This document shows, piece after piece, positions 50,007-57,789 of a stretch of DNA of 64,000 bases (positions within the stretch are counted from its first letter, which is position 1; each line of letters opens with the position of its first letter). The position numbers and the translations under genes are program-made. The DNA is from CAVROP01 sp050012175 (GTDB lineage: Bacteria > Acidobacteriota > Terriglobia > UBA7540). Under the pieces are notes generated by a model that was not told where the DNA came from, searched no databases, and saw only the letters and a program-made list of their open reading frames with translations. The stretch is taken from assembly GCA_050012175.1 (NCBI GenBank), contig JBEKHR010000009.1:86045-150044 (forward strand). Direction: 5' to 3'.

Positions 50007-51278
50007 GTGAATCTGAGAATTGAACCAATTCGCTCCGTCAAGGGGATGCGCGACCTGCTCCCGCCCGACACAAGCCTATGGCAGCGGGTTGAGGCAGAGG
50101 CCCATCGCGTGTTTGCGGCCTATCACTACGGCGAAATTCGCACGCCCATCTTGGAAGAGACGGCGCTCTTCGCGCGCAGCGTGGGCGCCGATACCGACAT
50201 CGTCATGAAGGAGATGTACACCTTTCGGGATCGCGACGAGGAATCACTGACGCTGCGTCCTGAAGCCACGGCTTCCGTCGTGCGCGCTTACATCGAGCAC
50301 AGTGTTTACAATCAGGGCGGCATTCACAAGCTTTACTACCTCGGTCCCATGTTCCGGCGCGAGCGCCCGCAGAAAGGGCGCTACCGGCAGTTTTATCAGA
50401 TCGGGGCGGAAGTCCTGGGTTCGCAGAGCCCCCTGGTTGACGCGGAAGTCCTGGAGATGCTCGTGCTGTTCCTGGAGCGCATCGGCATCCGCGAGTATCA
50501 GCTCCTCCTCAACTCTGTGGGCTGCCCCAAGTGCCGCGCAGAGTATCTCAACGGTCTGCGCGAGGCTCTCCAGAGCGTGAAAGCTTCGATGTGCCCGGAC
50601 TGCCAGCGCCGCGCCGACACCAACCCGCTCCGCGTGCTCGACTGTAAAGTGGAAGCGGACCAGCCCATCATCGAGAAGCTGCCCAAGATCATCGACCATC
50701 TCGACCCCGAGTGCCGGCAGCATTTCGACCGCGTCACGAGTGAACTTCGGGCGCGCGGCCTTGCCTATCAGGTTACGCCGCGCCTGGTGCGCGGGCTCGA
50801 CTACTACACGCGGACGACCTTTGAGATTACCAGCGGCGCACTGGGCGCGCAGAACGCGGTGGTCGGCGGCGGCCGCTACGACGGGCTTTCCGAGATGCTT
50901 GGGGGCCCGCCCACCCCGGGCATCGGTTTCTCCATCGGCCAGGACCGCTTGATTCTGGCCGTCCAGGCGGCGGCTGTGCTCAAATCCGAGGCCCCGCTTG
51001 GGGCTTACGTCGTCTGGATGGGGGAGGCCGCGCTCCCCGCGGCGGCACGCCTGGTGCGTGAGCTGCGCGCGCAAGGCTTGAGTGTCGAGATCGATTACGA
51101 CCCCATGAAAATCAAAAAAGCCATGGGCGTCGCCAACAAGCTCCAGGCGCGTTTTGCCATCATTATTGGCGAGGGTGAACTCGCCAGAGGGCGGTATCAG
51201 GTGAAAGACATGACCAGCGGCGAGCAGCAGGAGATGGAGCCGGAAACTATCGCGTCGTACGTAATAGACAAATTATGA
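50007..51278 (+). CDS. hisS: Histidyl-tRNA synthetase
   Basis: This 423-residue class II enzyme charges tRNA-His. Motif 1 (GMRDLLPPD start and ILEETALFARSVG), motif 2 (YLGPMFRRERPQKGRYRQFY), the HisA loop GLDYYTRTTFEI, motif 3 (GGGRYDGL, GFSIGQDRLI) and the C-terminal anticodon domain are all present. The start is GTG 50007. The stop codon lies inside the word-type repeat that separates it from aspS, the next gene. Confidence 0.97.
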   Translation: MNLRIEPIRSVKGMRDLLPPDTSLWQRVEAEAHRVFAAYHYGEIRTPILEETALFARSVGADTDIVMKEMYTFRDRDEESLTLRPEATASVVRAYIEHSVYNQGGIHKLYYLGPMFRRERPQKGRYRQFYQIGAEVLGSQSPLVDAEVLEMLVLFLERIGIREYQLLLNSVGCPKCRAEYLNGLREALQSVKASMCPDCQRRADTNPLRVLDCKVEADQPIIEKLPKIIDHLDPECRQHFDRVTSELRARGLAYQVTPRLVRGLDYYTRTTFEITSGALGAQNAVVGGGRYDGLSEMLGGPPTPGIGFSIGQDRLILAVQAAAVLKSEAPLGAYVVWMGEAALPAAARLVRELRAQGLSVEIDYDPMKIKKAMGVANKLQARFAIIIGEGELARGRYQVKDMTSGEQQEMEPETIASYVIDKL

Positions 51279-51376
51279 ATTCTGAATTATGAATTATGAA
51301 GCTCGAACCGGAGGCTCCACGCTCCGTACCAGGGTCGTCTCGTCGTTCATAATTCAGAATTCATCATTCATAATTC
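51271..51376. repeat. Word-built inverted repeat between hisS and aspS
   Basis: The left arm (51271-51301) is made of GAATTATGAATTCTGAATTA words and the right arm (51346-51376) of their complements. The hisS stop codon lies in the left arm and aspS starts 10 bp after the right arm. Confidence 0.75.
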
Positions 51377-51386
51377 TTGTGCGGCG

Positions 51387-53177
51387 GTGAACTTGAAACT
51401 GGACCTTCTTGGTGACCGACAACGGACGCATTACTGCGGCGAGCTTGGCGTAAAGCACGCGGGGCAAGCCGTTTTTCTGGCTGGCTGGGTTGCTGGCCGC
51501 CGGGACTTGGGGAACATTATCTTTCTGGATGTGCGCGATCATACGGGCGTGATGCAGGTAGTCTGCAACCCTGAAATCAGCGCCGAAGCACATGACCGGG
51601 CGGATGAAGTCCGGCCCGAGTACGTGGTGGGTGTGGAAGGCGAAGTGGTGCTGCGCTCAGCGGAAACTGTCAATCCACAGATATCCACGGGAATGGTTGA
51701 AGTCAAAGCAAAAAAGCTTCTGGTTCTTAACGAGTCCAAAACTCCGCCCTTTCCCATCGACGGCGAGACGAGGACGAGTGAGGAGACTCGGCTCCGTTAT
51801 CGCTACCTGGACTTAAGGCGGGGGCGGATGCAGCGCAACTTGCGGCTTCGGCACCGGGCGAATCAGGTGGTTCGCCAGCATCTCAGCGAGCAGGGATTCA
51901 GCGAAATTGAGACGCCGTTCATGACGCGCTCGACGCCGGAAGGCGCGCGCGACTACCTGGTGCCCAGCCGCCTTCATCACGGCCATTTCTACGCCCTGCC
52001 GCAGTCTCCGCAACTCTTCAAACAGATTCTGATGATCGCGGGCTATGACCGATATTTTCAAATCGTGAGGTGTTTTCGCGACGAGGACCTGCGCGCGGAC
52101 CGCCAGCCGGAGTTTACGCAAGTGGATATCGAGATGGCCTTCCCGCAGCGGGAGGTGCTTTTCGAGATCATCGAACGGCTGATGGAGAAACTCTTTGCGC
52201 TCGTTGAGGTGCAGGTCCAGCGGCCATTCCCGCGCCTGAGCTATGAGTTGGCGATGGAGCGCTACGGCTCTGATAAGCCGCACCTGGGAATCGACCTGAC
52301 CTGGAAACGAATCGAGGTGACTGGAAATCCCCTGGCCAATTTACGGGGGTTCAAGGCGGTGAAAGCGCTTCGAATTCCAGGCGGGGCCGGCAAAATCTCG
52401 CGCAGCCAGATGGACAAATACCAGGTTCCACTCAAGACGCTCGGGGTAGGGAATTTCGCTACCCTGGAATTGAAGGATTCGGAAATTCAGTCACGGCTCT
52501 CCAAGACGGTTGGCGAGGAATGCTTACGGGGCATCGTAAGTGCCACCGGAGCCACGGCGGGCGACGTCATCGTGCTCCTCGGTTGCGAGGAACTCTCGCG
52601 CATCAGGCTACATCAGCTCGACGAAGCGTCAGGCTGGTTCAGGGTGGAGTTGGCCGAAAGGCTCGGCCTCGTCAGGCCCGGTACCTGGAGCTTCGTCTGG
52701 GTGATTGACTTCCCCATGTTCGAATACGACGAGCGCGAGAAGCGCTACGCCGCCATGCACCATCCTTTCACCTCGCCGCGTGAGGAGGACCTGGAGGCGC
52801 TCGAGAGCGATCCGGGCTCTGTGAAGGCGCTGGGGTATGACCTGGTTCTAAACGGGTCGGAAATTGGCGGCGGTTCAATCAGAATCCACCGCCTGGACAT
52901 CCAGCGGCGGGTGTTCAGCGTCCTGGGCTTGACGGAGGAGAAAGCCCGAGAGCGGTTCGGCTTCTTTCTGGAGGCGCTAGAATACGGAACACCACCCCAC
53001 GGTGGCATTGCCCTGGGCCACGACCGCATCCTCGCGCTTATGGCAGGCGAGTCGAACATCCGCGAGGTAATCGCCTTCCCCAAGACGGCCAGCGCGGTGG
53101 ATCTGATGTGTGAGGCGCCGGCCGGTGTTGAACCCGAGCAACTTAAAGAGCTGGGGCTGGAAATCAGGAAAGATTGA
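51387..53177 (+). CDS. aspS: Aspartyl-tRNA synthetase
   Basis: This 596-residue class II enzyme has an N-terminal OB-fold anticodon domain (about 15-115), catalytic motif 2 (FQIVRCFRDEDLRADRQPEF), the flipping loop region, the large bacterial GAD insertion (about 300-420), and motif 3 near the C-terminus (GGIALGHDRILALM). Length is typical of bacterial AspRS. It starts at GTG 51387. Specificity for tRNA-Asp alone or also tRNA-Asn cannot be settled by eye; no gatCAB genes are in the window. Confidence 0.97.
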   Translation: MNLKLDLLGDRQRTHYCGELGVKHAGQAVFLAGWVAGRRDLGNIIFLDVRDHTGVMQVVCNPEISAEAHDRADEVRPEYVVGVEGEVVLRSAETVNPQISTGMVEVKAKKLLVLNESKTPPFPIDGETRTSEETRLRYRYLDLRRGRMQRNLRLRHRANQVVRQHLSEQGFSEIETPFMTRSTPEGARDYLVPSRLHHGHFYALPQSPQLFKQILMIAGYDRYFQIVRCFRDEDLRADRQPEFTQVDIEMAFPQREVLFEIIERLMEKLFALVEVQVQRPFPRLSYELAMERYGSDKPHLGIDLTWKRIEVTGNPLANLRGFKAVKALRIPGGAGKISRSQMDKYQVPLKTLGVGNFATLELKDSEIQSRLSKTVGEECLRGIVSATGATAGDVIVLLGCEELSRIRLHQLDEASGWFRVELAERLGLVRPGTWSFVWVIDFPMFEYDEREKRYAAMHHPFTSPREEDLEALESDPGSVKALGYDLVLNGSEIGGGSIRIHRLDIQRRVFSVLGLTEEKARERFGFFLEALEYGTPPHGGIALGHDRILALMAGESNIREVIAFPKTASAVDLMCEAPAGVEPEQLKELGLEIRKD

Positions 53178-53330
53178 GTCATTGAGCCATTGTGTCATTG
53201 AGCCATTGGTTAATTAGCTGGATTGAGCCACGGCTCTTATAACCAGCCTGATTTATCGGGGTAATGAATCAATGAATAATGAATGAAATGACTCAATGAC
53301 TCAATGACCCGATGACTCAATGACTCAATT
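53175..53330. repeat. Word-built inverted repeat between aspS and mutL
   Basis: The left arm TGAGTCATTGAGCCATTG (from 53175) and the right arm of repeated ATGACTCA/CAATGACTCAA words (53286-53330) are inverted relative to each other. Nearly the whole aspS-mutL gap consists of it. Confidence 0.75.
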
Positions 53331-53335
53331 GTGCT

Positions 53336-55276
53336 ATGTCTATCATTCACATCCTGCCGGAAGCCGTTGCCAACAAGATTGCCGCCGGCGAAGTTGTGGA
53401 GCGTCCCGCTTCTGTGGTGAAGGAGTTAGTTGAGAACTCCATGGACGCCGACGCAGGTCATATCCAAGTGTCCGTCGAAGCGGGAGGGAAGCGCCTGATC
53501 CGGGTGGTGGACGACGGATGTGGCATGAGCCACGACGATGCCTTGCTGGCCTTCGAGCGGCACGCCACCAGCAAAATACGTTCAGCCGAAGACTTGTTTG
53601 AAATCTCGACTCTGGGCTTTCGCGGCGAGGCGCTGCCTTCGGTCGCTGCGGTTTCGCGGCTGGTGCTCGAGACCCGGCACGCCTCGGAGAACTCGGGCAC
53701 GCGCCTGGAGATGGCGGGGGGAAGGTTGCGCGATGTAAAGGAGGTGGCGTGGCCGGTGGGCACGCGCCTGGAAGTGCGCGATCTCTTTTACAACACCCCG
53801 GCGCGACGCAAGTTCCTCAAGTCCGAATCTACGGAACTCGGTCACATTGCGAGCCTGGTGACGCATTATGCGCTCGCACACCCTGACAAGAGTTTTCGGC
53901 TAGTTTCGCTAAGCAACGAGATCTTGAATGTATCGCCGGTTTCGAGCCTGCGCGAGCGCGTTTACCAAGTGATGGGCGCCCAAATCCTCGAGCAACTGGT
54001 GGAGATTGCTCCGGTGGAGCGGCGCATGACGCTTCCGGCTGCGCTGGACTCCGAGGAGGAGGGAATCTCTACCGAAGCCCTACTGGTCCGCGTCTTCGGG
54101 TTCACTTCCCGCCCGGAGGTGCACAAGCTCAACCGCAATAACATCTACTTCTTTGTCAATCGCCGGCTGGTCCGCGACCGCCTGATTCTCCACGCCATCG
54201 CGGAAGCGTACCGCAACATTCTCCCTTCGAGTGTGTTCCCGGTGGCCTTGATCTTTCTTGAGCTGCCAGCGTTGGAAGTGGATGTGAATGTCCACCCGTC
54301 CAAAGTCGAGGTGCGGTTTCGCCATTCGGGATTCATCCACGACCTGGTGCGGGATTCCATTCGCCAGGCTCTGCTGGCGACCCGGCCAGTTGCAGCCTTC
54401 CCCATACCCAGGTCGTCGCGAGGGATGCCCCTGGATACCGACGCTGCGGAGGTTGCAGAGAAACTCGATGAAGAGCCCGCCGTCCGCCAAGGCGCTAAGT
54501 TCCTTCACCGCACAACTCCTTCGCGTCCTGTTTCGGCGCCGCCCTTCAGGCTTTCTCCTCCTCGGCCTGAGCCGCAAACGGATCGGCTCCCACTCGAGGC
54601 AGCGCTGTCTCCTTACGCTCCCGCCGTACCGCGATCAGAAGCTGATTTGGCCGCCCGCGAAGCGGCTTCACCAGCTATTGTGGCGCCGGGCGAGTTGCCG
54701 ACGGATCTTCAACCTCTTGGCCAGGTCCAGGAGAGTTTTATCGTGGCCACTAATTCGGCGGGGCTGTGGATCGTGGACCAACACGCTGCCCATGAACGGG
54801 TCTTGTTTGACCGGCACGTCCGTTTGCGACAGGAGAAAAAGGTTTCGGTGCAACGGCTGTTAATGCCCATCATTCTGGAACTGAGGGCAGAGCAGCAGGT
54901 CGTCTACCAGGAGATCGCGGAGGAGTTGGCGGCGAACGGGTTCGAGGTCGAGCCCTTTGGCCAACGAACCATCGCTATCAAGGCCGCGCCCACAGAAACT
55001 CGCGCGGACGATGTGGGAGACTTGATGCGCGAAATCCTGGACAACGCCCGGCAAGAGGGGCGGACCGTGTCCTTGGATGTCCTGCGAAACAAAATCGCTG
55101 CCTTGGTCTCTTGCCACGCGGCGATCAAGGTGAACATGTCCCTCGACAAGAACAAGATGGATTGGCTGCTCCAGGCGCTCGCTAAGACGGAGTGCCCGAT
55201 GACTTGCCCTCACGGCCGGCCGACCGTCTTGCGCTATGGAATGAAAGACCTCCAGAAAGCCTTCAAACGAATTTAG
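53336..55276 (+). CDS. mutL: DNA mismatch repair protein MutL
   Basis: This 646-residue GHKL ATPase links mismatch recognition to strand incision. N-terminal motifs: PEAVANKIAAGEVVERPASV (ATP lid helix with catalytic Glu), DDGCGM and TLGFRGEAL. A Pro-rich linker (about 355-450) follows. The C-terminal dimerisation/endonuclease domain has DQHAAHERVLFD (the endonuclease motif DQHA-x2-E-x4-E, here ending in Asp), ACHAAIK and CPHGRPT. It is therefore probably of the nicking type, as in bacteria lacking MutH. Confidence 0.96.
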   Translation: MSIIHILPEAVANKIAAGEVVERPASVVKELVENSMDADAGHIQVSVEAGGKRLIRVVDDGCGMSHDDALLAFERHATSKIRSAEDLFEISTLGFRGEALPSVAAVSRLVLETRHASENSGTRLEMAGGRLRDVKEVAWPVGTRLEVRDLFYNTPARRKFLKSESTELGHIASLVTHYALAHPDKSFRLVSLSNEILNVSPVSSLRERVYQVMGAQILEQLVEIAPVERRMTLPAALDSEEEGISTEALLVRVFGFTSRPEVHKLNRNNIYFFVNRRLVRDRLILHAIAEAYRNILPSSVFPVALIFLELPALEVDVNVHPSKVEVRFRHSGFIHDLVRDSIRQALLATRPVAAFPIPRSSRGMPLDTDAAEVAEKLDEEPAVRQGAKFLHRTTPSRPVSAPPFRLSPPRPEPQTDRLPLEAALSPYAPAVPRSEADLAAREAASPAIVAPGELPTDLQPLGQVQESFIVATNSAGLWIVDQHAAHERVLFDRHVRLRQEKKVSVQRLLMPIILELRAEQQVVYQEIAEELAANGFEVEPFGQRTIAIKAAPTETRADDVGDLMREILDNARQEGRTVSLDVLRNKIAALVSCHAAIKVNMSLDKNKMDWLLQALAKTECPMTCPHGRPTVLRYGMKDLQKAFKRI

Positions 55277-55278
55277 CG

Positions 55279-55392
55279 GTCAGCTTTCAGCCGTCAGCTA
55301 TCAGTAATAGGTATGCAGGGACCACAGGAAACTGACGACCGGCCAATGACGGACACGCGTTTGCTGAGAGCTGAAGGCTGAAAGCTGAAAGC
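55279..55392. repeat. Word-built inverted repeat between mutL and cmk
   Basis: The left arm GTCAGCTTTCAGCCGTCAGC (from 55279) and the right arm of AGCTGAAGGCTGAAAGCTGA words (to 55392) are complementary in kind. cmk starts 8 bp after the right arm. Confidence 0.7.
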
Positions 55393-55400
55393 TTCTGCTT

Positions 55401-56081
55401 ATGCCCGAACCCCTGGTGATTGCCATTGACGGCCCCGCCGGCGCAGGTAAGAGCACGGTCGCCCGGAAAGTGGCGGCGCGCCTTGGACTGACCTATGTTG
55501 ACAGCGGAGCCACATACCGGGCCGCGGCCTTTAAAGTGCTTCAGTCTGCCATCTCACCCGACGATGAGCAGGGTGTCGCAAAACTCATTGCGCAGACGGA
55601 TATCCGCATCACCACGGACGGCCTTCAATCCTGCGTTTTGATCGACGGTCAGGACGTGACGGAGAAGATTCGCACTCCGGAAGTGACATTGGCGGCAGCC
55701 AAGGTATCGCGATTGTCGGAAGTGCGCGCCAAACTTGTAGCTGTGCAGAGGGGCTTCGCCATGGGGCGTGGGGTTGTTATGGAAGGGCGTGACATTGGCA
55801 CCGTGGTCTTTCCGAACGCCGCCTTAAAGGTCTTTCTTAAGGCTGATCCGGAGGAGCGGGCGCGCCGCAGGCTGAAACAGGACAGAAAAGAAGGGCGTTC
55901 GGCCACACTCGAACAAACTGCCTACGAAATCGCCCGCCGCGACCAACTCGATGCAGAGAGGAAGATTTCCCCGCTGGTGGCCGCGGCGGACGCCTATCGG
56001 ATAGACTCCACTTACCTTGCTGCCGATCAAGTGGTCGAGCAGATTCTGGGTTTGGCACGGGCGAAAAAACTGCTGGAATAG
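55401..56081 (+). CDS. cmk: Cytidylate kinase
   Basis: This 226-residue P-loop kinase phosphorylates CMP and dCMP. It has the P-loop GPAGAGKSTVARKVA at residues about 10-24, YVDSGATYRA for CMP binding, GRDIGTVVFPNA, and the lid arginine stretch RARRRLKQDRKE. ATG 55401 follows the word-type repeat. The rho gene converges from the right. Confidence 0.96.
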   Translation: MPEPLVIAIDGPAGAGKSTVARKVAARLGLTYVDSGATYRAAAFKVLQSAISPDDEQGVAKLIAQTDIRITTDGLQSCVLIDGQDVTEKIRTPEVTLAAAKVSRLSEVRAKLVAVQRGFAMGRGVVMEGRDIGTVVFPNAALKVFLKADPEERARRRLKQDRKEGRSATLEQTAYEIARRDQLDAERKISPLVAAADAYRIDSTYLAADQVVEQILGLARAKKLLE

Positions 56082-56142
56082 GCCACATAGAAGCGAAGAA
56101 CACGGGAGGCAGGAGAGAGAGGGGACTACCCGAGTTCTAAAC

Positions 56143-57477
56143 TTATCTTCCTCCATTGCTCATCGAGGAGAGGAATTCGGAATTACTCTTCGTCTTCGAC
56201 AGCTTGTCGATAATCAGCTCCATGCTTTCCACGGGGGAGAGTGGATTCAGCACCTTGCGCAACACCCAGATCCTGTTGAGTTCATCTCTGGGAACCAGCA
56301 ATTCTTCCTTGCGGGTGCCGGACTTGTTGATGTCGATGGCGGGAAAGACGCGCCGGTCCACGAGTTTGCGGTCGAGGTTAATTTCCATGTTGCCCGTGCC
56401 CTTGAACTCTTCGAAGATCACGTCGTCCATGCGGCTGCCCGTATCGATGAGGGAGGTGGCGATGATGGTGAGGCTGCCGCCCTCCTCGATGTTGCGGGCC
56501 GCGCCGAAGAAGCGCTTGGGCCGCTGTAAGGCGTTGGAATCCACGCCGCCGGAGAGGACCTTTCCAGAGGGTGGAACCACGGTGTTGTAGGCGCGCGCCA
56601 GGCGGGTGATGGAGTCGAGGAGGATGACCACGTCGCGCTTGTGCTCGACGAGCCGCTTGGCCTTCTCCAGAACCATTTCCGCCACCTGCACGTGCCGGGC
56701 CGCCGGCTCATCGAAAGTGGAACTAATCACCTCTCCCTTGACGGTACGTTGCATATCCGTCACTTCCTCGGGACGCTCGTCAATCAGCAAGACAATCAGG
56801 GTGATTTCAGGGTGATTGCTGGTGATGGAATTGGCAATGCATTGCAGGAGCATCGTCTTGCCGGTGCGAGGAGGCGAAACGATCAAGCCGCGCTGACCCT
56901 TACCGATGGGCGTCAACAGGTCGAGCACGCGCGCCGAGATGTTCTCCTTGACCGTCTCCAGGTGAATGCGCTCCTGGGGATAGAGCGGCGTGAGGTTGTC
57001 AAAGAAGAGTTTGTTGCGGGATTCATCGGGAGGCTCAAAATTGATGGCCTCGACTTTGATGAGTGCGAAGTACCGCTCCCCCTCTTTGGGTGGTCGGATC
57101 TGGCCGGAAATCGTATCGCCGGTGCGCAAATCGAATTTGCGGATTTGGGATGGCGATACGTAGATGTCGTCCGGGCCGGGCAGGTAGTTGTAATCCGGCG
57201 CGCGCAGGAATCCGAAACCGTCCGGAAGGCACTCCAGAACGCCCTCGGAGAAGATGAGGCCGCTCTTTTCGGTTTGTGCCTGCAGGATCTTGAAGATCAA
57301 TTCCTGCTTGCGCATCCCGGTTGCCCCCACCACGCTCAGGTCTTTGGCCACCTGCGTCAAGGTGACGATGTTCATTTCTTTCAGCTTGGCGATGTCGAGG
57401 ACTTCGCCTTCCTTTAGGTCCTCAATCTTTTCTTCCTGGTTTTCTTCGGCTTTCACTTCTTGTTTCTTTGCAGGCAT
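56143..57477 (-). CDS. rho: Transcription termination factor Rho
   Basis: This 444-residue hexameric RNA helicase ends transcription of untranslated RNA. The N-terminal region (Lys/Glu-rich to residue 30, then a Rho-N helix bundle LKEMNIVTLTQVAKDLSVVG) is followed by the RNA-binding cold-shock fold (GFGFLRAPDYNYLPGPDDIY). The ATPase core has GLIVSPPRTGKT (P-loop), LLIDERPEE, and the Q/R loops (RLARAYNTVVPPSGKVLSGG). I place the start at the ATG at 57477 (MPAKKQ) after AGAGAG; the longer frame adds 60 unlikely residues. A 312-bp leader separates it from lon. Confidence 0.96.
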   Translation of the reverse strand: MPAKKQEVKAEENQEEKIEDLKEGEVLDIAKLKEMNIVTLTQVAKDLSVVGATGMRKQELIFKILQAQTEKSGLIFSEGVLECLPDGFGFLRAPDYNYLPGPDDIYVSPSQIRKFDLRTGDTISGQIRPPKEGERYFALIKVEAINFEPPDESRNKLFFDNLTPLYPQERIHLETVKENISARVLDLLTPIGKGQRGLIVSPPRTGKTMLLQCIANSITSNHPEITLIVLLIDERPEEVTDMQRTVKGEVISSTFDEPAARHVQVAEMVLEKAKRLVEHKRDVVILLDSITRLARAYNTVVPPSGKVLSGGVDSNALQRPKRFFGAARNIEEGGSLTIIATSLIDTGSRMDDVIFEEFKGTGNMEINLDRKLVDRRVFPAIDINKSGTRKEELLVPRDELNRIWVLRKVLNPLSPVESMELIIDKLSKTKSNSEFLSSMSNGGR

Positions 57478-57789
57478 AACTTCTCTCTTTGATTCAAGTG
57501 GATTTCTAAATCTTGGGGTCTGTGCGCCAGTGATTCCGGGTTCCACCGCTCTATCGACCTTCAATCCGTTCGAGAAGAACGAATAGCCATTGGCGATGAC
57601 GAAACAGTGGTACGAAGTGCAATGAAGAGCTTTCCTCGTGGACCCGGAGTCTTGCAAGCTTGATCGGTCAGGGGCTGCCAGTCCTGGTTAGTGCTCACCT
57701 GGAGAGAGCATAGGGACCGCTAGCTTTGATGCGCATCTCCAGTAACAGGTTTCATCTGCCTCTAAGTCCCGACTTGCCGCCTTCTCGTG
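57478..57789. other. Leader region of rho
   Basis: This 312-bp gap between the lon stop and the rho start holds no gene. Its length fits an untranslated leader, as rho genes are often attenuated by their own product. I see no clear promoter or terminator in it. Confidence 0.4.
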
